From JAKPAM01 sp047601745 (GTDB lineage Bacteria; Pseudomonadota; Gammaproteobacteria; Burkholderiales; Burkholderiaceae_E), in contig JASGIS010000001.1 of the NCBI GenBank assembly GCA_047601745.1, forward strand, positions 3,782,001 through 3,846,000: a stretch of 64,000 bases of DNA, in the 5' to 3' direction. A program made the translations under genes and the position numbers. The notes below the pieces were generated by a model, which worked only from the letters and a program-made list of their open reading frames with translations, ran no database searches and was not told where the DNA came from. Positions 1 through 9,223 of the stretch are shown one piece after another (within the stretch, counting starts at the first letter, position 1; every line of letters starts with the position of its first letter).

Positions 1-201
1 CTGGACGGCTGGCGCGTGCTCGGTCTCGCCTTGCTCGGGCGGGAGACGGACCGCACGGCGCTAACGCTGCTGGTGCTGTGCTGCCTGGTCGGCGCGATGG
101 GCGCCACGCTGGTGGGCGGCTGGTTGTTCGGCCGCTGGCGACGCCGGGCCGAACTCGACGTGGTGCGCCTGCGCGGTGCCCGGTGGGAGGGCGACCGATG
201 A
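1..201 (+). CDS. C-terminal part of a small membrane protein of the conjugation module
   Basis: The reading frame is open at the left edge, so only the C-terminus is seen. About 25 hydrophobic residues (LTLLVLCCLVGAMGATLVGG) form one membrane segment. A basic tail with RLRGAR follows, and the stop overlaps the next start codon (ATGA). An RGA-type motif after a membrane segment is typical of the N-terminal region of VirD4/TraD coupling proteins, whereas the next gene starts directly with its soluble part. This may therefore be the separately encoded membrane anchor of that ATPase. That role is inferred; the fragment is too short for a firm family call. Confidence 0.55.
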   Translation: MDGWRVLGLALLGRETDRTALTLLVLCCLVGAMGATLVGGWLFGRWRRRAELDVVRLRGARWEGDR

Positions 202-1472
202 TGCAAGCGACCTGGGAGCGCTTCTACTCGTGGCGAGTACAAGCGCGCAACCCCGAGCCCGTGTCCGGCAGACACCGGCTCCTGACGCTCGGCGGCATTC
301 AATGGCCCGCCGAGCTGGAACCCCTTCACCTGCTGGCGGCCGGCACCACCGGCGCCGGCAAATCGACGCTCATCGAAGAACTGCTCGACGGTATCCGGGC
401 GCGCGGCGACCGCGCCATCGTGTGCGACCCGAATGGAGGCTATCTGCGCCGCTTCGCGCAGGACGGCGACCTCTTGCTGAACCCCTTCGATGCCCGCAGC
501 GAAGGGTGGACCGTCTTCAACGAGGTGCGCGCGGATTTCGACGCCGACCGATTGGCCGGCAGCATCGTGCCGGCAGGGCATGGCGAGTCGGCGCCGTGGC
601 ATCACTACGCCCAGGTACTGCTCGCGGAGGTGCTGCGCGCCTTGGTGCGCAGCGGCGAGGCCACCACCGAGCGCCTGTTGCATTGGTGCACCAGCGCGCC
701 GGCCCGCGAGCTGGGCGCGCTGCTGGCGGGCACACCAGCCGCCGGGCTCTTTGACGAAGGGGCGGACAAGGCGCTGGCCAGCACGAGGTTTGTGCTGACC
801 GCCCACCTGTCGCCGCACCGGTTCGTCAAGCCCGGCGCATTCAGCCTGCGGAACTGGCTGGAACAGGAAAGCGGTAGCTTGTTCATGACCTGGCGGGCTG
901 ACATGCAAGCGGCACTTGCGCCGCTGCTGGCAAGCTGGGCTGACATCGCCACGAATGCAGTGCTGACACTGCCGCCTGACCCGACGCGGCGCGTCTGGCT
1001 GGTGCTCGACGAGTTGGCCGCGCTCGGCAAATTGAATGGCCTTGAGGCGGGCCTGACGCTCGGCCGAAAGCATGGCCTCGCAGTCATTGCGGCCCTGCAG
1101 AGCACGGCACAGCTTGACCGGCTCTATGGAAAGGAGTCGGCGACGGTGCTGCGCGTCTGTTTCCGAAACCTCGTCGTTCTGGCCATTGCCAAGAGCGCCC
1201 CGGCCACGGCCGACGAACTGTCGCGCTCCCTTGGGGAACGGGAAGTGTTGCGGCACGAACTGAGCCGCAGCAACGGGGCCAGTGGGCTCGGCGAGTCCCA
1301 GGGCCTCCGCCATGCCCAGGAGCGCTTGGTGATGGCCAGTGAAATCGCCGGCCTGCCGAACCTTACCGGCTATCTGGCGCTGGCCGGTGACGAGCCGGTG
1401 CGCCGGCTGCGCTTGACGCCGCAAGCCCGCGAGGACGTGACCGAAGCCTTCGTCGCGGAGGTCGCATGCTGA
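198..1472 (+). CDS. VirD4/TraD-type conjugative coupling ATPase
   Basis: This is a 424-residue ATPase. Walker A is GTTGAGKST near residue 50 and Walker B is VWLVLDELAALG near residue 270. Coupling proteins of this TrwB/TraD class bring the relaxase-DNA complex to the type IV secretion channel at the inner membrane. No membrane segment is present at its N-terminus, unlike classic TrwB/TraD; the upstream gene supplies one. The start (ATGATG at 198/201) overlaps the upstream stop, and the relaxase start at 1466 overlaps its own stop, so the genes look translationally coupled. Substrate specificity cannot be read from sequence. Confidence 0.85.
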   Translation: MMQATWERFYSWRVQARNPEPVSGRHRLLTLGGIQWPAELEPLHLLAAGTTGAGKSTLIEELLDGIRARGDRAIVCDPNGGYLRRFAQDGDLLLNPFDARSEGWTVFNEVRADFDADRLAGSIVPAGHGESAPWHHYAQVLLAEVLRALVRSGEATTERLLHWCTSAPARELGALLAGTPAAGLFDEGADKALASTRFVLTAHLSPHRFVKPGAFSLRNWLEQESGSLFMTWRADMQAALAPLLASWADIATNAVLTLPPDPTRRVWLVLDELAALGKLNGLEAGLTLGRKHGLAVIAALQSTAQLDRLYGKESATVLRVCFRNLVVLAIAKSAPATADELSRSLGEREVLRHELSRSNGASGLGESQGLRHAQERLVMASEIAGLPNLTGYLALAGDEPVRRLRLTPQAREDVTEAFVAEVAC

Positions 1473-4099
1473 CGCTTGCCAAAGTTGTTTCTGCGGCATC
1501 GGCCGCGAGCTACTACGAGGGCACCGACGACTATTACAGCGAGGACGGGCGCGCGCCTTCGGCGTGGTGGGGCGCCGGTGCCGACGCGCTGGGCCTGCAC
1601 GGTGAAGTGGACAGCAGTGACTTTCGTGCGCTGCTGGAGGGGCGACTGCGGGATGGGACGGGGATGCATCGCGGCGGGGAAGGCCGCACTGCCGGCCTGG
1701 ACCTGATCTTTAGTGCGCCCAAGTCGTTGAGCATGCAGGCGCTCATCGGCGGCTCGACAGCATTGCTCGACGCGCATCAGCAGGCCGTGACCCACGCGCT
1801 GCAGTATGTGCAATCCGAGTTGGCCGTGTACCGCAGCACGCGGGAAGGCGAAACGGTCTCCATGCGCAGCGGCAACGTGGTTGCCGCCCGGTTCGACCAC
1901 GACCTCAGCCGGGAACTGGACCCGCAGGTCCATACGCATTGCGTACTACTGAATCTGACGCGGCGGCCGGACGGCCAATGGCGAGCACTCGACGCGCATC
2001 CCTTCTACGAGCAGCAGAAGCTGCTTGGCATCGTGTATCGGGCCGAGCTGGCCAAGCGGGTGCAGGAGCTTGGCTACCGCATCCGTCGCACGCATCAAGA
2101 CGGCCGGTTCGAGCTGGCATACATCACGCGCGAGCAGGTCGAGGCGTTCAGCACACGCAGCCACGCCATCGACGCAGCGCTGGCCGCGAAGGGCAAGAGC
2201 CGCGCAACCGCCTCGGCTGAAATGCGCGAAATTGCCGGCCTGAGCACACGACGGGTCAAGGATGCCAACGTGCGGCGCGACGAGCTGCGGGAGACATGGA
2301 GCGCAAAGGCAGAGGCTTTTGGCGTGAATTGGAAGCCCGCATTGCGCCTGGCCAGGCCGCTTGAACGTGCGGAGGTCCAAGCGCTGACGCGCGAGGCGGT
2401 GGACTTCGCCGTGGCGCACTTGACCGAGCGCAGTGCCATCGTCAGCCGACTGGCTGTTGCTCAGGAGGCGCTGGCGCACGGAACCGGCCGCCTTGGACTG
2501 GACGACGTGCAAGCCGACATCGACGGTAGAGTCGCCAGCGGTGAGCTGCTGGCGTCGGCCGATGGGCGGCGACTTACGACACCTGGCGCGCAGGCGATGG
2601 AGCAGGAGCTGCTGGACATTGAGCGGCGCGGCAAGGAGGCGTTGATAACGGCCATTTGGGAGCCGCAGCAAGGGCGGCTCTTCGACGCGCCCGCCTCTGC
2701 ACCGACCCCAGCACCAGCGATTGCTGCGCACCTGACAGCCGGCCAGCGCAGGGCGGCGGAGTTGGTACTGTCCACCCGCAATCGCGTCGTCGGCGTGCAG
2801 GGGCTCGCAGGCACCGGCAAGACGGCAATGCTGCGCACGGTATCCGGGAACCTGGGCGACGGGTTCAAGGCCATTGGGCTGGCACCTTCGGCGGCGGCTG
2901 CTCGCGAGCTGTCGGCAGCCGGGTTCGAGGCCATGACCATCGCTGGCTTCCTTGCCAGTGGCCGGGCATTGGATAAACGCACCCTGGTGGTCGTGGACGA
3001 GGCCGGCATGGTGAGCTTGCGCGACATGCACGCGCTGATGGCGGCCGTGGAGGAAGCCGGCGCTTGTGCAGTGCTGGTCGGCGACACCGGTCAGCTCAAA
3101 GCCGTGGAAGCCGGGGCGCCGTTTCGCCAGCTTCAAGAGCAAGGCATGGCGATGGTTCGGATGGCCGATATCCTGCGCCAGCAGAACGAAAAGCTGCGGG
3201 CCGCCGTGGTGGCTGCGGCAGAAGGCAAGGTCGAGGACTCGCTGAAGAAGCTCTCCGCGACGGTTGCCGAGGTACCGCACGCGACCGAGCGCTACGAACG
3301 CATCGCCCGGGACTACGCTTCACGCCTCCCCGAAGAACGGCTGCAGACGTTGGCGGTGGCGGGCACGAACCGCGCCCGGCAGGCCATCAACCAGCGCATT
3401 CGCCAGCGGCTTGGCCTGGCAGGCACCGGCGTCGCCATCAACGTGCTGGATGGGCGCGACCTGACTCGGGCACAGTTGCAGAGTTCGCTCAGCTACGCAC
3501 CCGGCGACATCGTGGAGGCGCTGCGGCACTATGACAGCATCGGATTGCGACGGGGTGACACTGCGGAAGTCGTTGAAACGGCACCCGGCTGCATCACGCT
3601 GCGCCGGCAAGACGGCAAGACAGTGCAATGGCGGCCGACCGCGATGCCGCATGTGGCCGTGCATCGTGCAGAGCAACGCGAAGTCGCGCTCGGCGACCGC
3701 ATCCGCTTCACGGCGAACGACTACGGGCTGGGCGTCGTCAATGGCCAGAGCGGCACCGTCGAGGCCATCGACCATGCGGTCGGCGAACTGAAGGTCAACG
3801 TGGGGTCGGAGCGCACGCTGACGCTGGACATGAGCCGACCGCTGCGGGTGGACCATGCCTACTGCACGACGGTGCATGCCGCGCAAGGCCAGACCTGCGA
3901 CCGCGTGCTCGTCGATGCGGATGTAAGCGGCACGATGGCCAATCAAAGCCTGTACTACGTCGCTATCAGCCGTGCGCGCCACGGCGTGACGCTCTACACC
4001 GACGACAAAGAGCTGCTGCCTCGGGCGATGTCGCGACTGGACATCAAGCAAGCGGCGCTCGACCTGCATCGACCATCGAACCGTGGGATGTCGATGTGA
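1466..4099 (+). CDS. MobF-family conjugative relaxase-helicase (TrwC/TraI-like)
   Basis: 877 residues. The N-terminal TrwC relaxase domain has Tyr-rich YYEGTDDYY near the start, with candidate nicking tyrosines, and the metal-binding three-histidine signature (FDHD followed by VHTHC, residues about 143-158). The second half is a RecD-like helicase: Walker A GLAGTGKT near residue 447, Walker B VVVDEAGM near 508 and a C-terminal HAAQGQT...AISRARH motif. The enzyme nicks oriT, stays bound to the 5' end and unwinds the strand during conjugation. It directly follows the coupling ATPase with an overlapping start, and a strong hairpin follows its stop. At 877 residues it is compact compared with F TraI but similar to TrwC. 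Confidence 0.92.
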   Translation: MLTLAKVVSAASAASYYEGTDDYYSEDGRAPSAWWGAGADALGLHGEVDSSDFRALLEGRLRDGTGMHRGGEGRTAGLDLIFSAPKSLSMQALIGGSTALLDAHQQAVTHALQYVQSELAVYRSTREGETVSMRSGNVVAARFDHDLSRELDPQVHTHCVLLNLTRRPDGQWRALDAHPFYEQQKLLGIVYRAELAKRVQELGYRIRRTHQDGRFELAYITREQVEAFSTRSHAIDAALAAKGKSRATASAEMREIAGLSTRRVKDANVRRDELRETWSAKAEAFGVNWKPALRLARPLERAEVQALTREAVDFAVAHLTERSAIVSRLAVAQEALAHGTGRLGLDDVQADIDGRVASGELLASADGRRLTTPGAQAMEQELLDIERRGKEALITAIWEPQQGRLFDAPASAPTPAPAIAAHLTAGQRRAAELVLSTRNRVVGVQGLAGTGKTAMLRTVSGNLGDGFKAIGLAPSAAAARELSAAGFEAMTIAGFLASGRALDKRTLVVVDEAGMVSLRDMHALMAAVEEAGACAVLVGDTGQLKAVEAGAPFRQLQEQGMAMVRMADILRQQNEKLRAAVVAAAEGKVEDSLKKLSATVAEVPHATERYERIARDYASRLPEERLQTLAVAGTNRARQAINQRIRQRLGLAGTGVAINVLDGRDLTRAQLQSSLSYAPGDIVEALRHYDSIGLRRGDTAEVVETAPGCITLRRQDGKTVQWRPTAMPHVAVHRAEQREVALGDRIRFTANDYGLGVVNGQSGTVEAIDHAVGELKVNVGSERTLTLDMSRPLRVDHAYCTTVHAAQGQTCDRVLVDADVSGTMANQSLYYVAISRARHGVTLYTDDKELLPRAMSRLDIKQAALDLHRPSNRGMSM

Positions 4100-4133
4100 A
4101 ACGGGGCGCCTTTGCGCGCCCCGTTCTCTTCTT
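4100..4133 (+). terminator. Rho-independent terminator after the relaxase gene
   Basis: A perfect 10-bp stem (AACGGGGCGC at 4100-4109 with GCGCCCCGTT at 4116-4125), a 6-base loop and a T-rich tail (CTCTTCTT). It begins right after the relaxase stop and separates it from the convergent integrase gene. The opposite strand has only a short T run, so any termination of integrase transcripts would be weaker. Confidence 0.8.
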
Positions 4134-4136
4134 GCG

Positions 4137-5882
4137 TCAGTCGTCGCCCCTCACGCCCTTCAAGCTCACAGAACCACGCCCCGGCTCCCAGGGGCGCGCC
4201 GGGATGGCGGTGAACTTCACGTGCGAGAAGTGCTTGGCCAGGCGATTGAATGGCAGGTCGGAACCGTAGCCGTCCGTCACATTGCCATCGCCCGTGGTGT
4301 GGCCCAGCATTCGTTGCAGGTACTTCGACGGCACGCCCGCCGCTTCAAGCATGTCCTTCATGCAGTGGCGGAACGAATACAGCACCTTGCGCTTGTCGGT
4401 GATGCCGAGCGCTCGCTTGTAGCGACCGAAGAACTTCGAGAACGACCCGGACAGCTTGCCGTGAAAGTCCTTCTTCAAGGTCGGGAAGAGCACGGTTGCC
4501 TTGCGGACGCGCAGCCATTCGACGTAGCGCAGCAGGCCGAGGTCGATAAGTTCCTGGGCCATCGGCACGCGCCGGATGGACACAGCGTTCTTGAGCGTGC
4601 GGCGATGGGACTCGGGCACCTCGTCCTCATCGAACAGGTCGAGGTCATCGTCGCAGGGGCGGTCGACGATGTTCAGGTACCAACCCAGGCTCGGGTCGTT
4701 CACAAGGTCGCTCAGCGCCAGGCCCGCCAACTCCTCGGGCCGAGCGCCGGTGTAGTACATCAGCAGGGGAATCCAGTAGCTCGCCTCGCCGGACTGCCCC
4801 TTGGAGCGCTTATGTTGCGTGAAGACCTCGGAACCGAAGAGGGTTTGCAGGTCGCTTGTGTCGAAGGGCAGCCGGCGCTTCTTGCGCTTCCTGGCGCCGC
4901 TCTCCTTTACGCCGAGCGTGCCGGCGGCGGGGTTCGCGCGCAGGACGTGCTTGCCAACCGCAATCTTGTAGATACCCCGAATTTTGGTCAGGCGCTCATT
5001 GAGGGTGGGCACTTCAAGGCGGGGCCGCATGTCTTCCACGAAGGCGGTCATCAACTCGGGCGTCACGTCGCCCGGCATCTGCACGCCGTGAGTTGCGGCA
5101 AAGCGCCGCAAGTCGCGCCATGCCGTTTGCGAAGCGAGAGTCGTTGGCGTCGGACGGTTGTCGACGTAGTCGCGCCAGGTTGCGAATACCTTGTCCCAGG
5201 TCGGCAGGTCAGGGGCCACCGCCACCCGCTCCGGTGCCATGACATGCAGCGGATGCGCGGCTGTGGGGACGACCTTGTCCGTATCGACGATGTCACCGCG
5301 CTGCCGGGTGAGTTGGTGGTCGAGCGTTTCGACGACGGTGCGCAGGAAGGCGTAGCTGGCGCGCTTGGCTTCGTTCTCGTCGGGATTGAAGTCGAGGCCG
5401 CAGAGGAAGAGGAAGCCGTGCAGCGCCGGGAAGATGTTCAGGCTCTTGCCCTGCGCGAGCATGCGCCCCAGTTCGGCGCGCTGTGTGGTGAGCTGCTCAC
5501 CGAGCTCGTCGAACTCGGCGTCGTCGAGCCCGGCCTGGCGACGGCTGTCATCGTTCTGCAGCACCTGGCGCACCCAGAACTTGGCGACCGACTGCAGTTG
5601 CTCGTCGTCGAGTTTGGAAATGCGCTTGGCGGCGAGGGAAGCCCGGCTCAGCTCAAGTTCCTGTCGCTTCTGCCGGAACTCGATGTCGATGCGCGTGTTC
5701 TCGGCCCGAGCCAGCTCCTTGGCTGCGCCACGGTCGGACGTGCCCAGGCTGCGGACGACGTGCTCTTGATGGGATGGGTACGCCGCGCGAACGGCGGCGG
5801 GGATGCGACGACGCACGTACAGATTGCCGTGCTTGCCGCGTGCATAAACGTTTTCGGAAACTACTCTCAAGGTCTGCTCCAC
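4137..5882 (-). CDS. Tyrosine recombinase integrase of the integrated element
   Basis: 581 residues. The N-terminus (NLYVRRRIPAAVR) resembles the DUF6538 domain found before many integrase catalytic domains. The C-terminal half carries the tyrosine-recombinase residues: Arg in YYTGARPEEL, Arg/His in SFRHCMKD, LGH, and the presumptive nucleophile Tyr in DGYGSD near residue 539. It lies just downstream of the 3' end of tRNA-His, the usual place for an integrase whose attachment site is in a tRNA gene. The longest start is a GTG at 5882 without a clear Shine-Dalgarno sequence, so the true start could be a little further in. It probably excises and integrates the element containing the relaxase and coupling genes. 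Confidence 0.9.
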   Translation of the reverse strand: MEQTLRVVSENVYARGKHGNLYVRRRIPAAVRAAYPSHQEHVVRSLGTSDRGAAKELARAENTRIDIEFRQKRQELELSRASLAAKRISKLDDEQLQSVAKFWVRQVLQNDDSRRQAGLDDAEFDELGEQLTTQRAELGRMLAQGKSLNIFPALHGFLFLCGLDFNPDENEAKRASYAFLRTVVETLDHQLTRQRGDIVDTDKVVPTAAHPLHVMAPERVAVAPDLPTWDKVFATWRDYVDNRPTPTTLASQTAWRDLRRFAATHGVQMPGDVTPELMTAFVEDMRPRLEVPTLNERLTKIRGIYKIAVGKHVLRANPAAGTLGVKESGARKRKKRRLPFDTSDLQTLFGSEVFTQHKRSKGQSGEASYWIPLLMYYTGARPEELAGLALSDLVNDPSLGWYLNIVDRPCDDDLDLFDEDEVPESHRRTLKNAVSIRRVPMAQELIDLGLLRYVEWLRVRKATVLFPTLKKDFHGKLSGSFSKFFGRYKRALGITDKRKVLYSFRHCMKDMLEAAGVPSKYLQRMLGHTTGDGNVTDGYGSDLPFNRLAKHFSHVKFTAIPARPWEPGRGSVSLKGVRGDD

Positions 5883-5930
5883 AAGGGGTTGTGTGACAGA
5901 CCGTGTAGCAACCGGCTGTTCAGCCTAAAG

Positions 5931-5966
5931 CGAAAAGGCCTTGACTCCTAAGGAAATCAAGGCCTT
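5931..5966 (-). terminator. Terminator of the tRNA operon
   Basis: Inverted repeat TCAAGGCCTT/AAGGCCTTGA (5957-5966 and 5935-5944, perfect 10 bp, 12-base loop) followed on the minus strand by a TTTT run. It lies 22 bases beyond the CCA end of tRNA-His. If the element is integrated in tRNA-His, this terminator would belong to the element side of the junction. Confidence 0.75.
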
Positions 5967-5987
5967 GCGCGTACACCTAGAGTTCTT

Positions 5988-6012
5988 TGGGGTGGCTGAT
6001 GGGACTCGAACC
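5988..6012 (-). other. Candidate attachment junction (attR) of the integrated element
   Basis: The 3' end of tRNA-His, including the encoded CCA, faces the integrase gene about 105 bases away. Elements with tyrosine integrases often recombine within the tRNA 3' end and restore the gene on integration. The matching copy at the far end of the element would lie left of the window and is not visible, so the core cannot be defined. Confidence 0.4.
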
Positions 6013-6064
6013 CACGACAACCGGAATCACAATCCGGGACTCTACCAACTGAGCTACAGCCACC
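5988..6064 (-). tRNA. tRNA-His (GTG)
   Basis: 77 nt with encoded CCA (5990-5988). The acceptor strand GTGGCTG pairs with CAGCCAC, and the extra G(-1) faces C73, which is diagnostic for tRNA-His. The anticodon loop reads TTGTGAT (anticodon GTG) and the T-loop reads TTCGAAT. It is last in a Pro-Arg-His cluster and is the likely insertion site of the element to its left. Confidence 0.97.
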
Positions 6065-6156
6065 ACCGAAACCGCTACGCGCCGTGCCGACCGTTGGTGA
6101 TCGACACCGCCGAAATCTGAATCTTCGTCGATACCTGCCGAACCTTGCCGTTGAAC

Positions 6157-6233
<77 letters not shown>

Positions 6234-6300
6234 AGAACCTGACGGCGCACTGCTTGGGCCCCGGGACCGGCAATTCAACGGTTCGTCGGCCAGGGAGAAC

Positions 6301-6377
<77 letters not shown>

Positions 6378-6459
6378 AGGGACCGCTGGATCGACGACTT
6401 CAAAGCTGCCCGATCGATGCTGTCACCAGTGATCCGGTTCATCATCAATCGAGCCCGCG

Positions 6460-6488
6460 AGTGTAACGACATCGTACGCGGTAGTCAA
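6460..6488 (-). promoter_or_regulatory. Sigma-70 promoter of the tRNA-Pro/Arg/His operon
   Basis: On the minus strand, TTGACT (6483-6488) and TACACT (6460-6465) are separated by exactly 17 bases. These are near-consensus -35 and -10 boxes. The predicted start is near 6453, upstream of tRNA-Pro. Confidence 0.85.
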
Positions 6489-6603
6489 TTCGCGTACTTT
6501 CGGGCGCGCATCGACCGGCGTCCGGACGAGCGCGTGACTCATCGATCGGAATCCGGGCGAGTGCGTGACCCGTCGCACGACGGTGTGCCGATACGCAACG
6601 GCG

Positions 6604-7680
6604 TCAACGCTTTTCGAGCCGCTCGACGGCCTGCTCGGATTGCTCGAGCGTTCGCAGGATCGATCGCTTCAGGCCGTCGAGGTCGACGCCGGCCGCGCTT
6701 TTCTTGCCTTCCATGTAGCGGGCGTAGACGCCGTGGACGATCGCCGCGGATTTCCAGCGGTTGAAGCCGACGTAGTAGTCGAGTCGCGACAGATCGCGTC
6801 CGGTGCGTGCCGCGTAGCGTTCGGCCATCTCGCGGCGCGACGGAAAGCCCGGTTCGGTCGTCGGCGGAGTCGCGCGCACCGACGGCGGGTCGCTGGGTTC
6901 GGCCCATTGGTTCAACGCGTAACCGAGGTCGGCCAGCGGATCGCCGAGCGTGGAGATCTCCCAGTCGACGACGGCGGCGACCTTGCCGTCGGGGCCGATC
7001 AGCGTGTTGTGCAGGCCGTAGTCGCCGTGCACGACGCGCACCGGCCCCTGTTCGGGCAGGTTGTCGAGGAAGTACTTCTGCAACGCGTGCGCGCGCGGAT
7101 CGTCGAGCTTGGCGCCCTCGATCGACGCGTTCCACGAGCGGTACCAGGTCTTCAACTGCCGGCCGATGTAGTCGTCGCGCTTGCCCAGGTCGCCCAGGCC
7201 CACTTCGTCCGGGTCGACCGAGTGCAGGTCGGCCAGCACGTCGAAGAACGAATGCGCGAGCGTCGTGCGCCGCTCCGGCGGGACGTAGCGCCGGACGTCC
7301 TCGGCGTTGTACAACGGGCGCCCGTCGATCCGGCCCATGATATAGAACTGCGCGCCGGTCACCGATTTGTCGGCGCAAAAGCCCAGCGCCCGCGGCACGG
7401 GGACCGGCGTGTCGCCCAACGCGCTGATCAGCGTCCATTCGCGCGCCATGTCGTGCGCCTTGGGCAGCAGCTCGCCCATCGGCGGGCGGCGGATCACGGC
7501 TTCGTTGCCCTGCGCGTCGACGATCAGGTACGTGAGGTTCGAGTGACCGCCTTCGAGCCGCGTCCACGTCAGCGGCGGCTTCAGCGCCGGCACGTTGTCG
7601 CGGATCCAGGCTTCGACGGCATCGACGTCATAGCCGGTGGGGGAGGCGGCGGCCTCGCCGGGCTGCGGGGCATTGCTCAT
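6604..7680 (-). CDS. Phosphotransferase-fold kinase family protein (APH / ACAD10-11 N-terminal type)
   Basis: 358 residues. The kinase core includes HGDYGLHN (catalytic loop), VVDWE (metal-binding Asp) and the following LGDPLADLGY. This combination is typical of the aminoglycoside-phosphotransferase superfamily branch that is fused or linked to acyl-CoA dehydrogenases. Members of that branch are thought to phosphorylate small hydroxylated molecules, possibly hydroxyacyl-CoA, rather than antibiotics. No acyl-CoA dehydrogenase gene lies next to it here. It is divergent from the CinA-like gene. It should not be read as a resistance gene. Confidence 0.8.
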   Translation of the reverse strand: MSNAPQPGEAAASPTGYDVDAVEAWIRDNVPALKPPLTWTRLEGGHSNLTYLIVDAQGNEAVIRRPPMGELLPKAHDMAREWTLISALGDTPVPVPRALGFCADKSVTGAQFYIMGRIDGRPLYNAEDVRRYVPPERRTTLAHSFFDVLADLHSVDPDEVGLGDLGKRDDYIGRQLKTWYRSWNASIEGAKLDDPRAHALQKYFLDNLPEQGPVRVVHGDYGLHNTLIGPDGKVAAVVDWEISTLGDPLADLGYALNQWAEPSDPPSVRATPPTTEPGFPSRREMAERYAARTGRDLSRLDYYVGFNRWKSAAIVHGVYARYMEGKKSAAGVDLDGLKRSILRTLEQSEQAVERLEKR

Positions 7681-7841
7681 GATGGAATCGGTCTCCTTCG
7701 TACGCGAATGGCAGGGCCGCCGACGGCAGCCGTCAGCGCCAAGTGTAATCAGTCCGCCACGATGTCCGCGCGGTCTTGTCCGGCGAGCCCGAGGCCGGAA
7801 CTGGTAGCATGGCCGAATCCCCGCTCCGTGCGATCCATATC

Positions 7842-8594
7842 ATGTCTTCGACGCAACGCGTGACGGCCGCCGTCCTGCTGATCGGCAACGAGATCCTGTC
7901 GGGTCGAACCCAGGACGCCAACCTGGCGCACCTGGCCAAGACGCTCAACGATTACGGCATCCAGGTGCGCGAGGCGCGAACGGTGCCCGACATCGAGGAC
8001 GAGATCATCGCGGCGCTCGATGCGCTGCGTACGCGCTACGACTACGTGTTCACCACCGGCGGCATCGGTCCGACGCACGACGACATCACCGCCGATTGCG
8101 TGGCCAAGGCGTTCGGCGTGCCGCTGGTCGAGAACGAGGAGATCGCGCAGATGCTGCGCAAGCGAGAGGCGCCGCCCGACATCATGGCGATGCGCCTGCG
8201 CATGGCGCGGATTCCCGAAGGCGGCGATCTGATCCGCAACGAGTTCGGCCCGCCGGGGTTCTGCATCGGCAACGTCTACGTGATGGCCGGCATTCCGCGG
8301 GTCATGCAATCGATGCTCGCCTCGCTCGACGGCAAGCTGCGTCGCGGCGAGACGCTGGTCTCGCTGGGCATCAACGCCTACGTGCCCGAAAGCCACGTCG
8401 CCAAGCCGCTCGGCGAGCTGCAGGCCCGTTATCCGCACATCGACCTGGGCAGCTATCCGTTCTACCGCGACGAAGTCTATGGGACGACGCTGATCATTCG
8501 CGGCAGCGACGGTCCCGATCTGCGGGCGATGTACGATGAGTTGTGGCAGCTCGTCGAGCACTTGGGCGGCCAGCCCAAAGAGGAGCTCGTCTGA
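7842..8594 (+). CDS. CinA-type MoCF-domain protein (competence/damage-inducible protein A family)
   Basis: About 250 residues, consisting of the molybdopterin-binding (MoCF) fold only: LLIGNEILSGRTQDAN near the start and the TTGGIGPTHDD motif near residue 72. Full CinA proteins also carry a C-terminal nicotinamide-nucleotide amidase domain, which is absent here. The family has been linked to pyridine-nucleotide repair (ADP-ribose pyrophosphatase activity in some members), but the role of single-domain versions is unsettled. The start at 7842 is chosen because the conserved fold begins six residues later; an in-frame ATG at 7809 is possible. Confidence 0.8.
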   Translation: MSSTQRVTAAVLLIGNEILSGRTQDANLAHLAKTLNDYGIQVREARTVPDIEDEIIAALDALRTRYDYVFTTGGIGPTHDDITADCVAKAFGVPLVENEEIAQMLRKREAPPDIMAMRLRMARIPEGGDLIRNEFGPPGFCIGNVYVMAGIPRVMQSMLASLDGKLRRGETLVSLGINAYVPESHVAKPLGELQARYPHIDLGSYPFYRDEVYGTTLIIRGSDGPDLRAMYDELWQLVEHLGGQPKEELV

Positions 8595-8688
8595 TACGCG
8601 CTCGAGGCCTGTGTGCTTTGTCACTGCGCCGATGCGTCGGGTGCCTTAGGTTGACGACTTCCGTCAACGCCTGTGGCCGTCCAACGTC

Positions 8689-9150
8689 ATGAGTGCCTTG
8701 CCCAGCGTCGCCATCCGGGTTCCTGCGTCCGCCGCGCCCGATGCCGTCGCACCCGCCAATACCGCCGCGCCGGCCGTCCCCGTCTCACCGAGCGTTGCCG
8801 CCGCGCCGCCTGCGGCCGCCGCGCCGGCCGCCCCGCCCGTCGATCCGCGCGACCCGTGGCGACAGCAGCGGGCGCTGGTCTGGACCGACGTCACGACGGC
8901 CGAGCAGGCCCGGCTCGTGCTGCATGGCCGCTGCGCCGCCACCGGACGCCCGTGGGTATTGCCGACCGAGCCGGCGAGCTTCATTTCGGCCGACGGTCAC
9001 GATGCGATCGACGACCATACGTTATGGATGTGCCAGCGCCTGCTGGGTTTGGGGCGATTCGTCGAGCGGGTCCGTAGCTGGCGCGACGGCAGCCGCCCGT
9101 ACTATGACGAAACCGCCCCCGAAGGGGCGCTGCCGAAGCGTGATGCCTGA
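8689..9150 (+). CDS. Unrecognised protein with Ala/Pro-rich N-terminus
   Basis: 153 residues, family not recognised. The first 50 residues are a low-complexity Ala/Pro stretch. The rest (DPWRQQRALVWTDVTTAEQA, then a CAATGRPW segment and LGLGRFVERVRSW) looks like a small folded domain. Third codon positions are strongly G/C, as in neighbouring genes, which supports coding. No signal peptide or membrane segment is seen. It is convergent with the H-NS-like gene. Confidence 0.6.
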   Translation: MSALPSVAIRVPASAAPDAVAPANTAAPAVPVSPSVAAAPPAAAAPAAPPVDPRDPWRQQRALVWTDVTTAEQARLVLHGRCAATGRPWVLPTEPASFISADGHDAIDDHTLWMCQRLLGLGRFVERVRSWRDGSRPYYDETAPEGALPKRDA

Positions 9151-9223
9151 TCGGCGGCTCGCCGGCGCCGGCAGAGGCGGGCGGGCGCTTCGCTGCGGGC
9201 GCCGTATCCGCGCAGGCTGCTGA

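Noticed and set aside
4083..5951. A 622-codon plus-strand frame over the integrase
   Set aside because: The integrase on the minus strand has all catalytic motifs; the plus-strand frame has none.
6604..7680. Aminoglycoside resistance gene
   Set aside because: The fold is shared, but the sequence pattern is that of the ACAD10/11-type kinase branch; no resistance context is present.
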